Shown here piece by piece: positions 37,395-47,656 of a stretch of 64,000 nucleotides of DNA (the stretch's first letter is position 1; each line of letters begins with the position of its first letter). The notes below the pieces were generated by a model. The model ran no database searches, had not been told where the DNA came from, and saw nothing but the letters and a program-made list of their open reading frames with translations. The stretch is from assembly GCA_016933955.1 (NCBI GenBank), contig JAFGTT010000032.1:209264-273263 (forward strand). Direction: 5' to 3'. The translations under genes and the position numbers were made by a program. This DNA is from Candidatus Zixiibacteriota bacterium. GTDB lineage: Bacteria > Zixibacteria > MSB-5A5 > GN15 > PGXB01.

Positions 37395-39410
37395 TTAATT
37401 ATTGCCGCTTCGATCAAGCGGACGCCGCGGATTATAATAAGCGCTCTGGTAAAGGCCATACACTTTGCATTTCATCTCCGCCACCACCTCAGGATACTCC
37501 CCGGCAATATTAAACGACTTGTCCGACAGATGATAGAGCGAAATCGGACCGCCGTTAAGACGGCTTACAAAGAAGAGGCTGTCCCGAATGAAACCGATAT
37601 TGTACCAGCTCGTGGCAAAGGCAAAATCCTCGACCGTAGCGGTCGTATCGAAAAGATCATAACCAAGCGAATAATCATCATAATCCAGCCCCACCCGGCC
37701 CATCACCGTGGGAAGAATATCAAGCTGGCATCCCAGCCGATTATTTCTTACCCCCCCGTTTATTTCTCCTCTGGTGCTGTAAACAAAAAACGGAATCTGT
37801 ATCCATGACACATCCAGTTCGGTCGTGACGTTATACGGAAAACCGTTGTCGGCCGTAAAAAAGATGATTGTGTTGTCGAAAGCGCTGTCCCTGTCGATCT
37901 GGTAAAAGAATCGCGAGAAGGCCCAGTCGGCGTAGCGTATGGCATCGAATTCGTTTTTTCGCGGTTCCGATTCCGGCATCCGTTCGATCCCCACCTCCGG
38001 AACCTCGCAGGGCGGATGGTTGGTTCCGGTGAGAATCAGGGCAAAAAATTTCCTGCCCTCCAGCGCCCTTTTCCGCAACTGGTTATAGGCATGATCGAAC
38101 ATGACCTGATCGGGAACCCCCAGCCAGTTTAAGACCAATGACTGATCGTGATCCAGAACCGAATACACTGTCATTACCCCGTTGGCTCGCATAAATCCCT
38201 GCATATTGTCAAAATGGGGATCCTGGGTAGTGCAGAAAATCGTTTCATATCCCTTTTCGCGGAGTATCGCGGCCAGTGAAAAATAGGTCCAGTATCCCTG
38301 GACCTGCTTCATCATGGTCCTTCCGAACAGGTGCGGAGTTCCAGTCATGACCGAAAACATGGCGGTACAGGTATGAGTTCCAGTTGAATAGAAATTGGTG
38401 AAAAGAGTCCCCTTCTTCGACAGCGAATCAAAACCCGGCGTCAGATCATACTGGTATTCACTCAGCAATGTGCCGATCTTGCTCGATCCGAAAGACTCGC
38501 TGATGACCACAATAATATTGGGTGGGTCGGGATTTTGTTTCTCGAAATGGCGATGGCGAACCAACCGTTTCTCTTCCTGGCCATCTTTGACAGGCGGCAT
38601 CCCCAGCATCTCCCTGACCGTGTTTTCCCCTTCGGGATACTCCACCTGTTCCACCAGCCGGTGAATTTGCTCTCTTTTGCCCATATCATAAAAAATATCC
38701 CGGGCGAATTCATGGACCGGGTTAAGAGTAAGCTGATTGGCGAATTCATACCTGGAGAAAAAAGCCATTCCCCATCGCATCGGGGACACTTCATAAATTC
38801 GGCCGATTCCGCCAATAACCAATATAAACAACACCGGAAGAATATAAACCGCCGTCACCCAGCCCCGGTTGGGACCGGTGAGATTGAGAATCAAACCAAG
38901 CAGACGTTTGGCCAGGTAGATGAAAGTTACCAGGATCACCAGGTATAAAAGCATATACCGTATTACCGGGTAGCTTTCCCAGATCATCTTTATCATGTCG
39001 CTGGAACTGTCTTTCCACAGCAGCGCCGAACCATTGAGGCGGGCCTTGAAAAATTTGTAAAACTCGATGTCGATTAAGTGCAGGAAAAACATCACTCCCG
39101 AAATGACTCCCAGCAAAACCAGATTGACAACCCGCACTGATTGATACCGCGAAATATCTATGGTCGGAATGGTACCTATCAGGAAAAGAGGAAGGAGAAC
39201 CACCGCGATTACCCGAAAATCAAAACGGGCCCCGATTATAAAGGATTGCATCAGAATTGACAGAGGAATTTCGGATACCGGATCAGGATTGCTGACCATC
39301 AATAACAATCGCCAGAATTCGGAATATAACAGTAACAGAAGCGCCGCCCCGAGAATATAAAAGGCGGACGCCGAAACAAACCGAAATTTATAATTTCTTC
39401 CCCTGATCAT
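37395..39410 (-). CDS. LTA-synthase-like membrane phosphotransferase
   Basis: A 671-residue protein: five to six N-terminal membrane helices, then a large periplasmic sulfatase-like domain. The metal/nucleophile site is visible as VISESFGSSKIGTL, then the extended GTLFTNFYSTGTHTCTAMFS where Thr is the expected nucleophile, and FFTADNGFPYN late on. It belongs to the LtaS/MdoB/EptA alkaline-phosphatase-like family that transfers phosphoglycerol or phosphoethanolamine to envelope glycans. ATG 39410 after TTGAGG is the best start. The acceptor is unknown. Confidence 0.85.
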   Translation of the reverse strand: MIRGRNYKFRFVSASAFYILGAALLLLLYSEFWRLLLMVSNPDPVSEIPLSILMQSFIIGARFDFRVIAVVLLPLFLIGTIPTIDISRYQSVRVVNLVLLGVISGVMFFLHLIDIEFYKFFKARLNGSALLWKDSSSDMIKMIWESYPVIRYMLLYLVILVTFIYLAKRLLGLILNLTGPNRGWVTAVYILPVLFILVIGGIGRIYEVSPMRWGMAFFSRYEFANQLTLNPVHEFARDIFYDMGKREQIHRLVEQVEYPEGENTVREMLGMPPVKDGQEEKRLVRHRHFEKQNPDPPNIIVVISESFGSSKIGTLLSEYQYDLTPGFDSLSKKGTLFTNFYSTGTHTCTAMFSVMTGTPHLFGRTMMKQVQGYWTYFSLAAILREKGYETIFCTTQDPHFDNMQGFMRANGVMTVYSVLDHDQSLVLNWLGVPDQVMFDHAYNQLRKRALEGRKFFALILTGTNHPPCEVPEVGIERMPESEPRKNEFDAIRYADWAFSRFFYQIDRDSAFDNTIIFFTADNGFPYNVTTELDVSWIQIPFFVYSTRGEINGGVRNNRLGCQLDILPTVMGRVGLDYDDYSLGYDLFDTTATVEDFAFATSWYNIGFIRDSLFFVSRLNGGPISLYHLSDKSFNIAGEYPEVVAEMKCKVYGLYQSAYYNPRRPLDRSGNN

Positions 39411-39510
39411 TGCCGACCTCAATATTTAAAAAGGAGAATTTATGCCGAAACATACATTTCGACCAGAGAAAAATTGAATAATTGGAAATAACGGTTTTCC
39501 GGTCCGGCCA

Positions 39511-41319
39511 TTATAGCCTGTTGACCTTCATGATGGCATTATAATAAATATCGGCCGTGGCTGTATCACCGATCATTTCATAATAGCGGCCCAATTTATC
39601 CCCGGCCGTCGAGGCGTGGCCATCCGACATCTCGAAGGCCTGCTGAAGATAGTTTAATCCCCGCTCCAGTTCGCCTTTTTCCAGCATGATATCCCCCATC
39701 AGAACTACCGGCAGGTAAAAGTCCGGGGGACCGCTCCGGGCGGACTGCCCGGCCGCTTCGAAGGCCAGGTCGAATTCTTTATCCCGGTTGTAATTGAGCG
39801 CCTCGGCATAAAGGTTGATAAATCCGGGATCGCTGTAATAACTATCCGGTCCCCGGTAATCATCCCGATGTTTGAAAATAGTATACATATACCCCTCGAC
39901 ATGAAACACCGGGTAATAGCCATTACGAAATTTCGATGACAGAAATAAGGCCTTCTCAGCCGGGGCCGACGGTTTCAATCCCGTCGAAAAAAGAATCAGA
40001 TCCGGCTCACGCTCCATGAGGTAAGGGACATTGTAATTGCGCTCTTTCCAGGTTGATTTAATACCCCAGACCGGCCGGGGATTCTTGGCAATTGTTCGAT
40101 CGGTCAGACCGAGCATATCGATGACCTCCGCCCCGCTGTAAAAACCGTAGGCTCCGATAGTCGTCAGGGCAATGGTATAATGATACGAGCGTGCCTGTCC
40201 AATAATTTCCGCCTGTCGTTTCATACTGCTGACCAGTCCGATCTCGAATTCTCTCACCCGGAGCAATCCCGGACGGGGAATAAGAAAGGTTGCCGCCCCG
40301 CAGGCAATCATAACAACAGCAAAAACGACTGCCCGGACAGGAGATTTCCCTTTTGTGATTTTATCAACCAGAAAATAAATGGCCGAGGTAAACGGGATGT
40401 ACAAAATCGGTAGCAGGACGATAAAAAAACGATAGCCATGAAGAACATCCCCCCCCACCAGTCCGACATAAATGATAAAACCGATAATAACCGGCAGAAA
40501 CAATTTTAATCGCTGAGGAATAAACCGGAAAAGAACCATCGGGATTACAATAAGCCCGCCGCCAAAACCATAATTTTTTAAAAAAAGCCGGATATAACTT
40601 AAACCGGATGCCAGATATTCGCTCGACCAGCCGGTTTTGGCATAAAAAGGATTAGGTAATAAATCCCCGTAATAAAACCAGCGAAATACGAACTGAGGCA
40701 AAATTAAAACAGCAAAGACCGCCGCCATTAGAGCCAGATGACCTATTCGATACGATCCCGAGATCAGGTAGTAAATCATGACCAGGAGAAATATCAGTCC
40801 ACCCTCAGGCCGCGTCAGGGTAGCCAGGGCCAGAAACGGGATGAACAGGAAACTTCGCGCCGAAGCCATCCAAACACCATAAAATACCAGGGCCGAAAAA
40901 AATACCGTCTCCAACCCGGAAATCGACCAGTACGCCATTGCCCCGTTGGCCAGAAGCAACCATGCCGCGGCTATCGGAATCAACCGGGATCTGTCATCAG
41001 GGATAAACTCCCGACCTTTAAATAAAATCAGCCCGAATATCGAAAGCCCCGACATTATTCCGATCACCTTCGAGACAATTATATAATCCAACCCGATCCG
41101 CCCGAATAACGCCATTAGAATTATCAGGAAAAAATTAGTGTATCCTTCCACTCGCTCGCCCATATTAAAAACCAGGCCGTCCCCGTTTAAAAAGTTCTTC
41201 ACATAGCGATAAGAAATAAAAGCATCATCCTGGGTGAAAGAAAGTGACAGGGCATGGATGACAAAAGCGATGGCGAATATTATAATAACTGCCGAATATG
41301 GTGATCTTACACGGAACAT
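39511..41319 (-). CDS. GT-C family glycosyltransferase with C-terminal TPRs
   Basis: A 602-residue protein with about ten membrane helices in the first ~370 residues and a soluble C-terminal TPR-like region (FDLAFEAAGQSARSG..LEKGELERGLNYLQQAFEM). The first periplasmic loop carries the acidic motif TQDDAFISYRYVKNFLNGDGLVFN of polyprenyl-phosphate-sugar-dependent GT-C enzymes (AftB/ArnT-like). It would add a sugar to a surface glycan. It lies 88 bases upstream of the LTA-synthase-like gene on the same strand, suggesting one envelope-polymer unit. Confidence 0.75.
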   Translation of the reverse strand: MFRVRSPYSAVIIIFAIAFVIHALSLSFTQDDAFISYRYVKNFLNGDGLVFNMGERVEGYTNFFLIILMALFGRIGLDYIIVSKVIGIMSGLSIFGLILFKGREFIPDDRSRLIPIAAAWLLLANGAMAYWSISGLETVFFSALVFYGVWMASARSFLFIPFLALATLTRPEGGLIFLLVMIYYLISGSYRIGHLALMAAVFAVLILPQFVFRWFYYGDLLPNPFYAKTGWSSEYLASGLSYIRLFLKNYGFGGGLIVIPMVLFRFIPQRLKLFLPVIIGFIIYVGLVGGDVLHGYRFFIVLLPILYIPFTSAIYFLVDKITKGKSPVRAVVFAVVMIACGAATFLIPRPGLLRVREFEIGLVSSMKRQAEIIGQARSYHYTIALTTIGAYGFYSGAEVIDMLGLTDRTIAKNPRPVWGIKSTWKERNYNVPYLMEREPDLILFSTGLKPSAPAEKALFLSSKFRNGYYPVFHVEGYMYTIFKHRDDYRGPDSYYSDPGFINLYAEALNYNRDKEFDLAFEAAGQSARSGPPDFYLPVVLMGDIMLEKGELERGLNYLQQAFEMSDGHASTAGDKLGRYYEMIGDTATADIYYNAIMKVNRL

Positions 41320-41430
41320 ATTGACCTTAAAAATAAACGCCCGACCGGCAATTTACAAGTCAAAGCTGTTTGGCTCTTGCCAAAAAAGCCGGGATGATTA
41401 TATTCAAGGCTTTTGCGGCGAAAGAAAACT

Positions 41431-43620
41431 ATGGAATCTCTGCTGAGTAAATTAAATCCCGTCCAGCGTGAGGCGGTGATTTCCACCGAGGGTCCGTTGC
41501 TGGTGGTAGCCGGGGCCGGTTCCGGTAAAACCCGCGTTCTGACCAGTCGGGTGGCCTATATCCTCGGAAAGCGTCTGGCCGACCCTTGCAACATCCTGGC
41601 CGTCACCTTCACCAATAAAGCCGCCAATGAAATGAAAGAGCGCATTAACAGTTTCTTGGGAACCCAAACCTATAGTCTTTCCGTTTCCACTTTTCATTCC
41701 TTTTGCGCCCGCCTGTTGCGGCAGGAGGCCGCGGAGATAGGCTATCCGGCCAATTTTACCATTTTCGACGAAGACGACGCGATCGCTTTAATAAAGAACT
41801 GCCTGGATCAATTGAATATCGCCCGGACCCAGTTCCCGGCACCCTCGCTCAAGAGGAAGATTTCCAATGCTAAAAACCTGATGGTCGATGCCGCCGCCTT
41901 CGCCGCCCGCGCTTCCGGTTATTTCGAATCCCGCACCGCTCAGGTTTATACCCTTTACGAACAGCGTCTCAAAGAATGCGGTGCTTTCGATTTCGATGAT
42001 CTTATCTTCCGCTCCGTCAAAATTCTGTCATCCCGCGAGGATATCCGCGACCGTTACCGTAATCGCTTTAAATATATCCTTGTCGATGAGTACCAGGACA
42101 CCAACCATAGTCAGTACCTCCTGTTGAAACTCCTGGTCGGCGAGCATCAAAATATATGCGTCGTAGGTGATGAGGACCAGTCGATCTACGGCTGGCGCGG
42201 GGCCGATATCTCCAATATCCTCAATTTCGAGAAAGATTTTCCCGGCGCCCGGGTCATCAAACTGGAACAGAACTACCGCTCCACCGAAATCATTCTTAAA
42301 GCCGCCTCATCGGTTATCGCCAACAATATCGACCGAAAAGAGAAAACCCTCTGGACCGAGGAAAAAAGCGGCGACCCTCTCAAGCTCTTTCTGACCGACA
42401 CCGCCGCCGATGAAGCCGCAACCGTGGTGGGAAATATAGAAAAGTCACTGGGCCGCCACTCACTTTCGGAAACGGTGATTCTCTATCGTATCAACGCTCA
42501 GTCCCGGCCTTTCGAGGAGGCTCTCCGGCGCCGCAATATCCCCTACCAGATAATCGGGGGATTGTCGTTTTACCAGCGCAAGGAAATCAAGGATATTATA
42601 GCCTATCTTAAATTAGCGGCCAATCCCAAAGACGATATTTCCTTCCAGCGGATTATCAATTATCCCCGCCGGGGTATCGGCGGCACCTCCATCGAAAAAC
42701 TGAGCGCATACGCCCGCGCCAATGACCGCTCCTTGCTTGAGGCTTCCTCTGAAATCGACAATTGCGACAGCCTCGGCTCCCGGCCGAAAAAAATCCTGCG
42801 CGATTTCCATGACCTGATGACCGGTTTTATCGAGCGTAAAAATCATCTCGATATTGACGAACTGACCCAGATATTAATTGATGAATTGAAAATCGAGGAG
42901 CATCTTATCGAAGAAGATCAGCTGGTTGGTCAGGGACGGGTGGAAAATGTCGAGGAGTTCATCTCCAGCGCCCACGAATTCGCCGCCACTTACCCGGAAC
43001 CGACTCTTGAAAACTTCCTGGCCGAAGTTTCGCTCTATACCGATCTCGACCGCTATAAGGAGATCGATGACAAACTGACCCTGATGACTCTTCATACTGC
43101 CAAGGGGCTGGAATTCGGCTCGGTGTATATGGTCGGTCTTGAAGAGGGCCTTTTTCCCTTGGCCCGGGCTATCGAAAACCCGCTCGAACTGGAAGAAGAA
43201 CGGCGGCTTTTTTATGTCGGGGCCACCCGCGCCAAAAAAAATCTGCAGCTATCCATGGCCACCACCCGTAATCTTTTCGGCGAGATGGAATCGATCCCGT
43301 CCCGCTTTATTAAAGAACTCCCCCCGGCTCTGATCGATACCGCCGATTATCGAAGCCATCACCGGCGCGAATTCGAAACTGTCCGCCCGGTTGGATCGTT
43401 CCTGGGAAAGAATATCCGAGAAATCTCCGGGGTCCATTATGAGTACGAAGATGAGGAAATGCTCCGGGTCGGCCGGATCGTCCAGCATAAAACTTTCGGC
43501 CGCGGTAAAGTGGTCCGGGTGGAGGGCGAGGGGGAATCGATGCGTCTCGAAATCTACTTCACCGGGGTTGGCACCAAAAAAATCATGGCCAAATACGCCA
43601 AACTCAAAGTCGTCGGCTAA
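41431..43620 (+). CDS. pcrA: ATP-dependent 3'-5' DNA helicase PcrA/UvrD
   Basis: A 729-residue superfamily-1A helicase acting in nucleotide excision repair and in clearing recombinase. Motif Q/I is LNPVQREAV...VVAGAGSGKTRVLTSR, motif II VDEYQDTN, motif III VGDEDQSIYGWRGA, motif IV LEQNYRS, motif V LMTLHTAKGLEFGSVYMVGLEEG and motif VI RRLFYVGATRAK. The C-terminal tail (VGRIVQHKTFGRGKVVRVEGEG) is the Tudor-like RNA-polymerase-binding part. I start at ATG 41431; a TTG six codons upstream is less likely. Confidence 0.96.
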   Translation: MESLLSKLNPVQREAVISTEGPLLVVAGAGSGKTRVLTSRVAYILGKRLADPCNILAVTFTNKAANEMKERINSFLGTQTYSLSVSTFHSFCARLLRQEAAEIGYPANFTIFDEDDAIALIKNCLDQLNIARTQFPAPSLKRKISNAKNLMVDAAAFAARASGYFESRTAQVYTLYEQRLKECGAFDFDDLIFRSVKILSSREDIRDRYRNRFKYILVDEYQDTNHSQYLLLKLLVGEHQNICVVGDEDQSIYGWRGADISNILNFEKDFPGARVIKLEQNYRSTEIILKAASSVIANNIDRKEKTLWTEEKSGDPLKLFLTDTAADEAATVVGNIEKSLGRHSLSETVILYRINAQSRPFEEALRRRNIPYQIIGGLSFYQRKEIKDIIAYLKLAANPKDDISFQRIINYPRRGIGGTSIEKLSAYARANDRSLLEASSEIDNCDSLGSRPKKILRDFHDLMTGFIERKNHLDIDELTQILIDELKIEEHLIEEDQLVGQGRVENVEEFISSAHEFAATYPEPTLENFLAEVSLYTDLDRYKEIDDKLTLMTLHTAKGLEFGSVYMVGLEEGLFPLARAIENPLELEEERRLFYVGATRAKKNLQLSMATTRNLFGEMESIPSRFIKELPPALIDTADYRSHHRREFETVRPVGSFLGKNIREISGVHYEYEDEEMLRVGRIVQHKTFGRGKVVRVEGEGESMRLEIYFTGVGTKKIMAKYAKLKVVG

Positions 43621-43784
43621 GTTATTCCCGATCAATCTCCTATCCGATTTATTTCGCGTCGCCACCTTTTGCTTAAACTGTCTGAACGCCTGTCCGATAA
43701 TATATGTATATACCTGTCGCCTGAAATTCCGACAGCAGGCGCCTATTCGACTTGGGACAAAAAGCAGCATAGAAAGGGCAACGA

Positions 43785-44783
43785 ATGGACTCCCCCGGTC
43801 CCGGAGAAATCATTTCCGGAATAAGCGAAATCGGCAGTCTCCCGCAAACACTTGCGGCTGTCCTCGAAATAATCAATAATCCGGCCGCCGGCGCCGACCA
43901 AATCGCTGATGTTATTTCCAAAGACGTGTCGTTGACCGCCCGGGTTTTGAAAATGGTCAACTCGGCTCAGTACAGCCGCCGCCGGAAAGTCTCCCGTGTC
44001 ACCGAGGCGGTGGTAGTGATGGGACTTAACAGCATCAAAATGCTCACCCTGAGCAGTTCGGTGTTCAGTATGATGCCCGATAACGAATTCTCCGGCCGGT
44101 GCGATATCAAACGGATCTGGCGCCACCTTATTGAGGTTGCCGCCGGGGCCCGAAGTATCGCCCGGGAAATCAACTACCCGGAACCTGAGGAGGCTTTTGT
44201 CGCCGGTATTCTTCATGATATGGGAATTATCATCATGTTACTGTATTTCCGTGATCGTTATCTTGACCTGATCGATAGGGCCGCCGCCGAGAAAACCCCG
44301 CTCTGGAAAATAGAACAGCAAACTCTCGGATTCACCCACGGTGATCTCGGAGCGGAAATGATTGACACCTGGAAATTACCGGTGCGTCTTTCTCACGCCG
44401 CCCGCGGCCACCATCAGGTGGATGAATCCGGCCTCGAACCGGAAGCCACCCGCCTGAACAATATGGTGGCGCTGGCCGACCGTCTGACTCTGGGTCCGTT
44501 TAATGATTACTACCCCGACGTTGAAGAAAATATCCGGTTAATAAGTGAATATCAGAAACATCTCGGGCTGGAAAGTGAAACCGTTAATCGCATACGAAAA
44601 GAATCACTTCAGCAGTCGATTACGCTGGCGGAATATCTTGATCTCGATGTTGGCGATGTTATCGATATAATAACTGCCGCCAACAAGCAATTGGCCGAAA
44701 TCTATTTTTCGCTCGAACAATTATATATTAGAGAGTATGAGGCGCGCCGGCTCAATGTCGAAATCGCGGCCGAAATTTCGTAA
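43785..44783 (+). CDS. HDOD-domain signalling protein, copy 1
   Basis: A 332-residue protein dominated by an HDOD domain (a catalytically inactive HD-type output module): LPQTLAAVLEIINNPAAGADQIADVISKDVSLTARVLKMVNSAQY, then EAFVAGILHDMGIIIMLLYF and HGDLGAEMIDTWKLP. HDOD proteins bind effectors or receive signals in motility and c-di-GMP networks. It shares the same layout with the next gene, 134 bases downstream, and is a tandem paralogue of it. AAGGG precedes the ATG. Confidence 0.88.
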   Translation: MDSPGPGEIISGISEIGSLPQTLAAVLEIINNPAAGADQIADVISKDVSLTARVLKMVNSAQYSRRRKVSRVTEAVVVMGLNSIKMLTLSSSVFSMMPDNEFSGRCDIKRIWRHLIEVAAGARSIAREINYPEPEEAFVAGILHDMGIIIMLLYFRDRYLDLIDRAAAEKTPLWKIEQQTLGFTHGDLGAEMIDTWKLPVRLSHAARGHHQVDESGLEPEATRLNNMVALADRLTLGPFNDYYPDVEENIRLISEYQKHLGLESETVNRIRKESLQQSITLAEYLDLDVGDVIDIITAANKQLAEIYFSLEQLYIREYEARRLNVEIAAEIS

Positions 44784-44917
44784 AAACATCAAATTAATTG
44801 TCCGGCAACATATTGTGACCGATACGGCCAATCCATCGGTTTCCGCCGCCTAATCCCTAAAGGTGTTAATATCAAAGGCGGTCAACCGATATATCATATA
44901 GAAATTGAGGAGATAAT

Positions 44918-45928
44918 ATGACACCGGGAACACCCAGAGAAATCATCGAAGGAATCCACGAACTCGGCAGCTTGCCGCAATCGCTGTCGGCGGTTTTAAA
45001 AGTCGTCAATAACCCCCACGCCGGAGCTAAAGAAATCGCCGAGGTTATCTCCCGGGATATCTCCCTGACCACCCGCCTCCTGAAAATGGTCAACTCCAGT
45101 CACTACATGCGTAAAGGCCGGGTAACCAAGGTTTCCGAAGCCGTTATTGTCATGGGTCTGGAATCGATCAAAACCCTCATCCTTGGCAGTACCATTTTTG
45201 GCATGACCCCCGATGAGGAACTGCTGAAAATGATGGATATCCGGCGTATCTGGCGCCATCTGCTTGAAGTGGCCCAGAATGCCCGTATCATCGCCGAATT
45301 GATCGGTTACCGCGAGCCGGAAGAGGCCTTTGTGACCGGTATTCTCCACGATGTCGGGATTGTAATTCTCCTGTTGCATTTTAAAAAGGATTATGCCGAA
45401 CTGGTCGCCAAGGCGCGCCGCAACCGCCAGGAATTGGTGGTGGTCGAGCAGGATACCCTGGGGTATAACCATGCTGAGATCGGGGCCGAATTGATTACCG
45501 CCTGGCGACTTCCCAAATCGCTGGCCTACGCCGTCAGGAATCATCATAATTCCGAAGATACTTCGACCAATCCGACCGAAGAAAAACTGTGTGATATCGT
45601 CTCTCTTGCCGACCGTCTTGCGGTTGGTTCGCTGGAAATATTCCAGACCGATATCGCCCGGCTGGCCCGCGAAATAAAAAGCATGGCCCGGAATCTTAAA
45701 CTCGATCACACCGAAACTGGAAAAATCCGGCGGGATTCCCTGTCGCGTTCTCTTGAAATGGCCGCCTATCTTGAACTTGATGTCGGAGATGTGATCGAAA
45801 TTATCAGCGATGCCAATGCTTACCTGGCCGACCTTTATTTCGGTCTGGAGCAGACCTACCTGGAAATGCAGGGATACTACGAAAATACCGAGGTTTCACG
45901 AGCGTCCGAAAAAACGGTCACCGGATAA
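44918..45928 (+). CDS. HDOD-domain signalling protein, copy 2
   Basis: A 336-residue HDOD protein closely matching the previous gene product in order and motifs: LPQSLSAVLKVVNNPHAGAKEIAEVISRDISLTTRLLKMVNS, EAFVTGILHDVGIVILLLHF, NHAEIGAELITAWRLP and a similar C-terminal ELDVGDVIEIISDAN segment. By eye the pair are more than half identical over most of their length. GAGGAG precedes the ATG. It is followed by a separate antiporter gene with its own ribosome site. Confidence 0.88.
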   Translation: MTPGTPREIIEGIHELGSLPQSLSAVLKVVNNPHAGAKEIAEVISRDISLTTRLLKMVNSSHYMRKGRVTKVSEAVIVMGLESIKTLILGSTIFGMTPDEELLKMMDIRRIWRHLLEVAQNARIIAELIGYREPEEAFVTGILHDVGIVILLLHFKKDYAELVAKARRNRQELVVVEQDTLGYNHAEIGAELITAWRLPKSLAYAVRNHHNSEDTSTNPTEEKLCDIVSLADRLAVGSLEIFQTDIARLAREIKSMARNLKLDHTETGKIRRDSLSRSLEMAAYLELDVGDVIEIISDANAYLADLYFGLEQTYLEMQGYYENTEVSRASEKTVTG

Positions 45929-46083
45929 TAGATCTTCTCATTCACCTGAGTGCCAATTTTTCTGAATAATTCGAGGGGTGATTGAGGCCCCCGATTCAGT
46001 TTAATTCTTCAAAAAAAACCTTGTAAATTTGGCCCAAAAGCTTAAATTCACTCAAATTTTTTATAGATGAAAGGAGTTCGGCG

Positions 46084-47601
46084 GTGTCAAGATTACTTAC
46101 GGGAAAAAGAACCACCATTTTTTTCATTGTCATTTTAGGATATTTAATATATACCCTCGCCTTTGGTCAGAACGAGACCCCGCTCGGGTTGAATACCACA
46201 ACCGCATCCGAACAAATCGACAGCACGATCATTACCGCCGAACCGGAAATACCCGGCCCCTCCGAAATCCCGACCGAGAATTCCGATAGCCACACCACCC
46301 ACGCATCCCAACCCGATGACGAATCCGCTCATGGAAACAGCGAGGTGGCCGAAGTTCTGCTGGGATTGATAGTCATCCTGCTGGCCGCGAAATTGGGCGG
46401 CGATTTATTTGAGAGATTCAAACAACCGGCCGTGCTGGGTGAACTGGTCATCGGTATGGTAATCGGAAATCTGTCCATGATCGGTTTCGATGCTTTCGAA
46501 CCATTCAAGCACAGCGTAACACTGGAAGTCCTGGCCGAAATCGGTGTGATTCTCCTGCTTTTCATGGTCGGGCTGGAATCTTCCATCAATGAGATGATGA
46601 AGGTCGGCGCGGCCTCTTTCATGGTGGCCACTTTCGGCGTCATCGCGCCCTTTTTCCTCGGCTGGGGCATCGCCATCCTATTCCTGCCGGAACATTCGAC
46701 CTATGTTCATATATTTATCGGGGCCACTCTGACCGCCACCTCGGTTGGAATTACGGCCCGGGTTCTCAAGGATATCGGGAAACTGAAAACCAATGAAGCC
46801 AAAATTATCCTCGGCGCGGCCGTTATCGATGATATCATGGGACTGGTGATCCTGGCTGTTGTCACCGGAGTTATCAATACGGCCAACAGTGGCGGCTCCG
46901 GGATAGACTCGGTTCAGGTCCTGCTGATTGTGGCCAAAGCAGTCGGCTTCGTTGTCGGAGCCATTGTCATCGGGAATCTGTTGATGCCGACCGTGTTTAA
47001 AGCGGGAAGCAAATTCAAAGTGGGAGGCGTCCTGCTTTCGACCGGCTTGCTGGTTTGTTTCTCCCTGGCCTTTCTGGCCAATAAGATCGGTCTGGCCCCC
47101 ATTGTCGGCGCTTTCGCCGCAGGATTGATTCTGGATAAGGTCCACTACAAGGAATTCACTGAGCGCGGCGAACACCATATCGAAGAACTGGTGGAGCCGA
47201 TCGGAATCTTCCTTATTCCTATTTTCTTTGTCGAGATGGGCATGAAGGTTGACCTAAGGACCTTCGGCAATACCGAAATCCTCTTTTTTGCCGGCGTCAT
47301 GAGCCTGGTCGCCATTATCGGGAAACAAGCTTGCTCGCTGGCTATTTTCGATAAAACCACCAACCGCCTGGCCATTGGCCTGGGGATGATTCCGCGCGGC
47401 GAGGTCGGCCTTATATTCGCCGCCATCGGCGCCAAAATGACTATTCTGGAACTTGATCATGTCACCGGGTTGATGCATAAAGTTCCGCTGGTGGATATCG
47501 GAACCTATTCCGCTGTCGTGATTATGGTCATGGTGACTACTCTGGTGACTCCCCCGCTTCTGAAATTTTCGCTTCTTAGGGGCGATAAAAAGAAAAAATA
47601 A
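46084..47601 (+). CDS. CPA2-type cation:proton antiporter
   Basis: A 505-residue protein. A hydrophobic N terminus (MSRLLTGKRTTIFFIVILGY) leads to an acidic, Ser/Thr/Pro-rich stretch of about 60 residues, then 11-12 membrane helices with the Na+/H+-exchanger signature FERFKQPAVLGELVIGMVIGN, VGLESSINEMMKVG, and the ion-site motif GAAVIDDIMGLVIL. It belongs to the KefB/NapA-like CPA2 family and exchanges Na+ or K+ for H+. The start is GTG 46084 with AGGAG seven bases ahead. Confidence 0.9.
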   Translation: MSRLLTGKRTTIFFIVILGYLIYTLAFGQNETPLGLNTTTASEQIDSTIITAEPEIPGPSEIPTENSDSHTTHASQPDDESAHGNSEVAEVLLGLIVILLAAKLGGDLFERFKQPAVLGELVIGMVIGNLSMIGFDAFEPFKHSVTLEVLAEIGVILLLFMVGLESSINEMMKVGAASFMVATFGVIAPFFLGWGIAILFLPEHSTYVHIFIGATLTATSVGITARVLKDIGKLKTNEAKIILGAAVIDDIMGLVILAVVTGVINTANSGGSGIDSVQVLLIVAKAVGFVVGAIVIGNLLMPTVFKAGSKFKVGGVLLSTGLLVCFSLAFLANKIGLAPIVGAFAAGLILDKVHYKEFTERGEHHIEELVEPIGIFLIPIFFVEMGMKVDLRTFGNTEILFFAGVMSLVAIIGKQACSLAIFDKTTNRLAIGLGMIPRGEVGLIFAAIGAKMTILELDHVTGLMHKVPLVDIGTYSAVVIMVMVTTLVTPPLLKFSLLRGDKKKK

Positions 47602-47611
47602 CTCGTCGGGG

Positions 47612-47645
47612 TAGAAAAAAGACCGGTCCGATGACCGGTCTTTTT
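47612..47645 (+). terminator. Bidirectional terminator after the antiporter gene
   Basis: GACCGGT and ACCGGTC pair around CCGATG, with six As before and five Ts after, so it can end the antiporter transcript and the convergent repeat-protein transcript. Confidence 0.88.
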
Positions 47646-47656
47646 ATGTCCTGACT

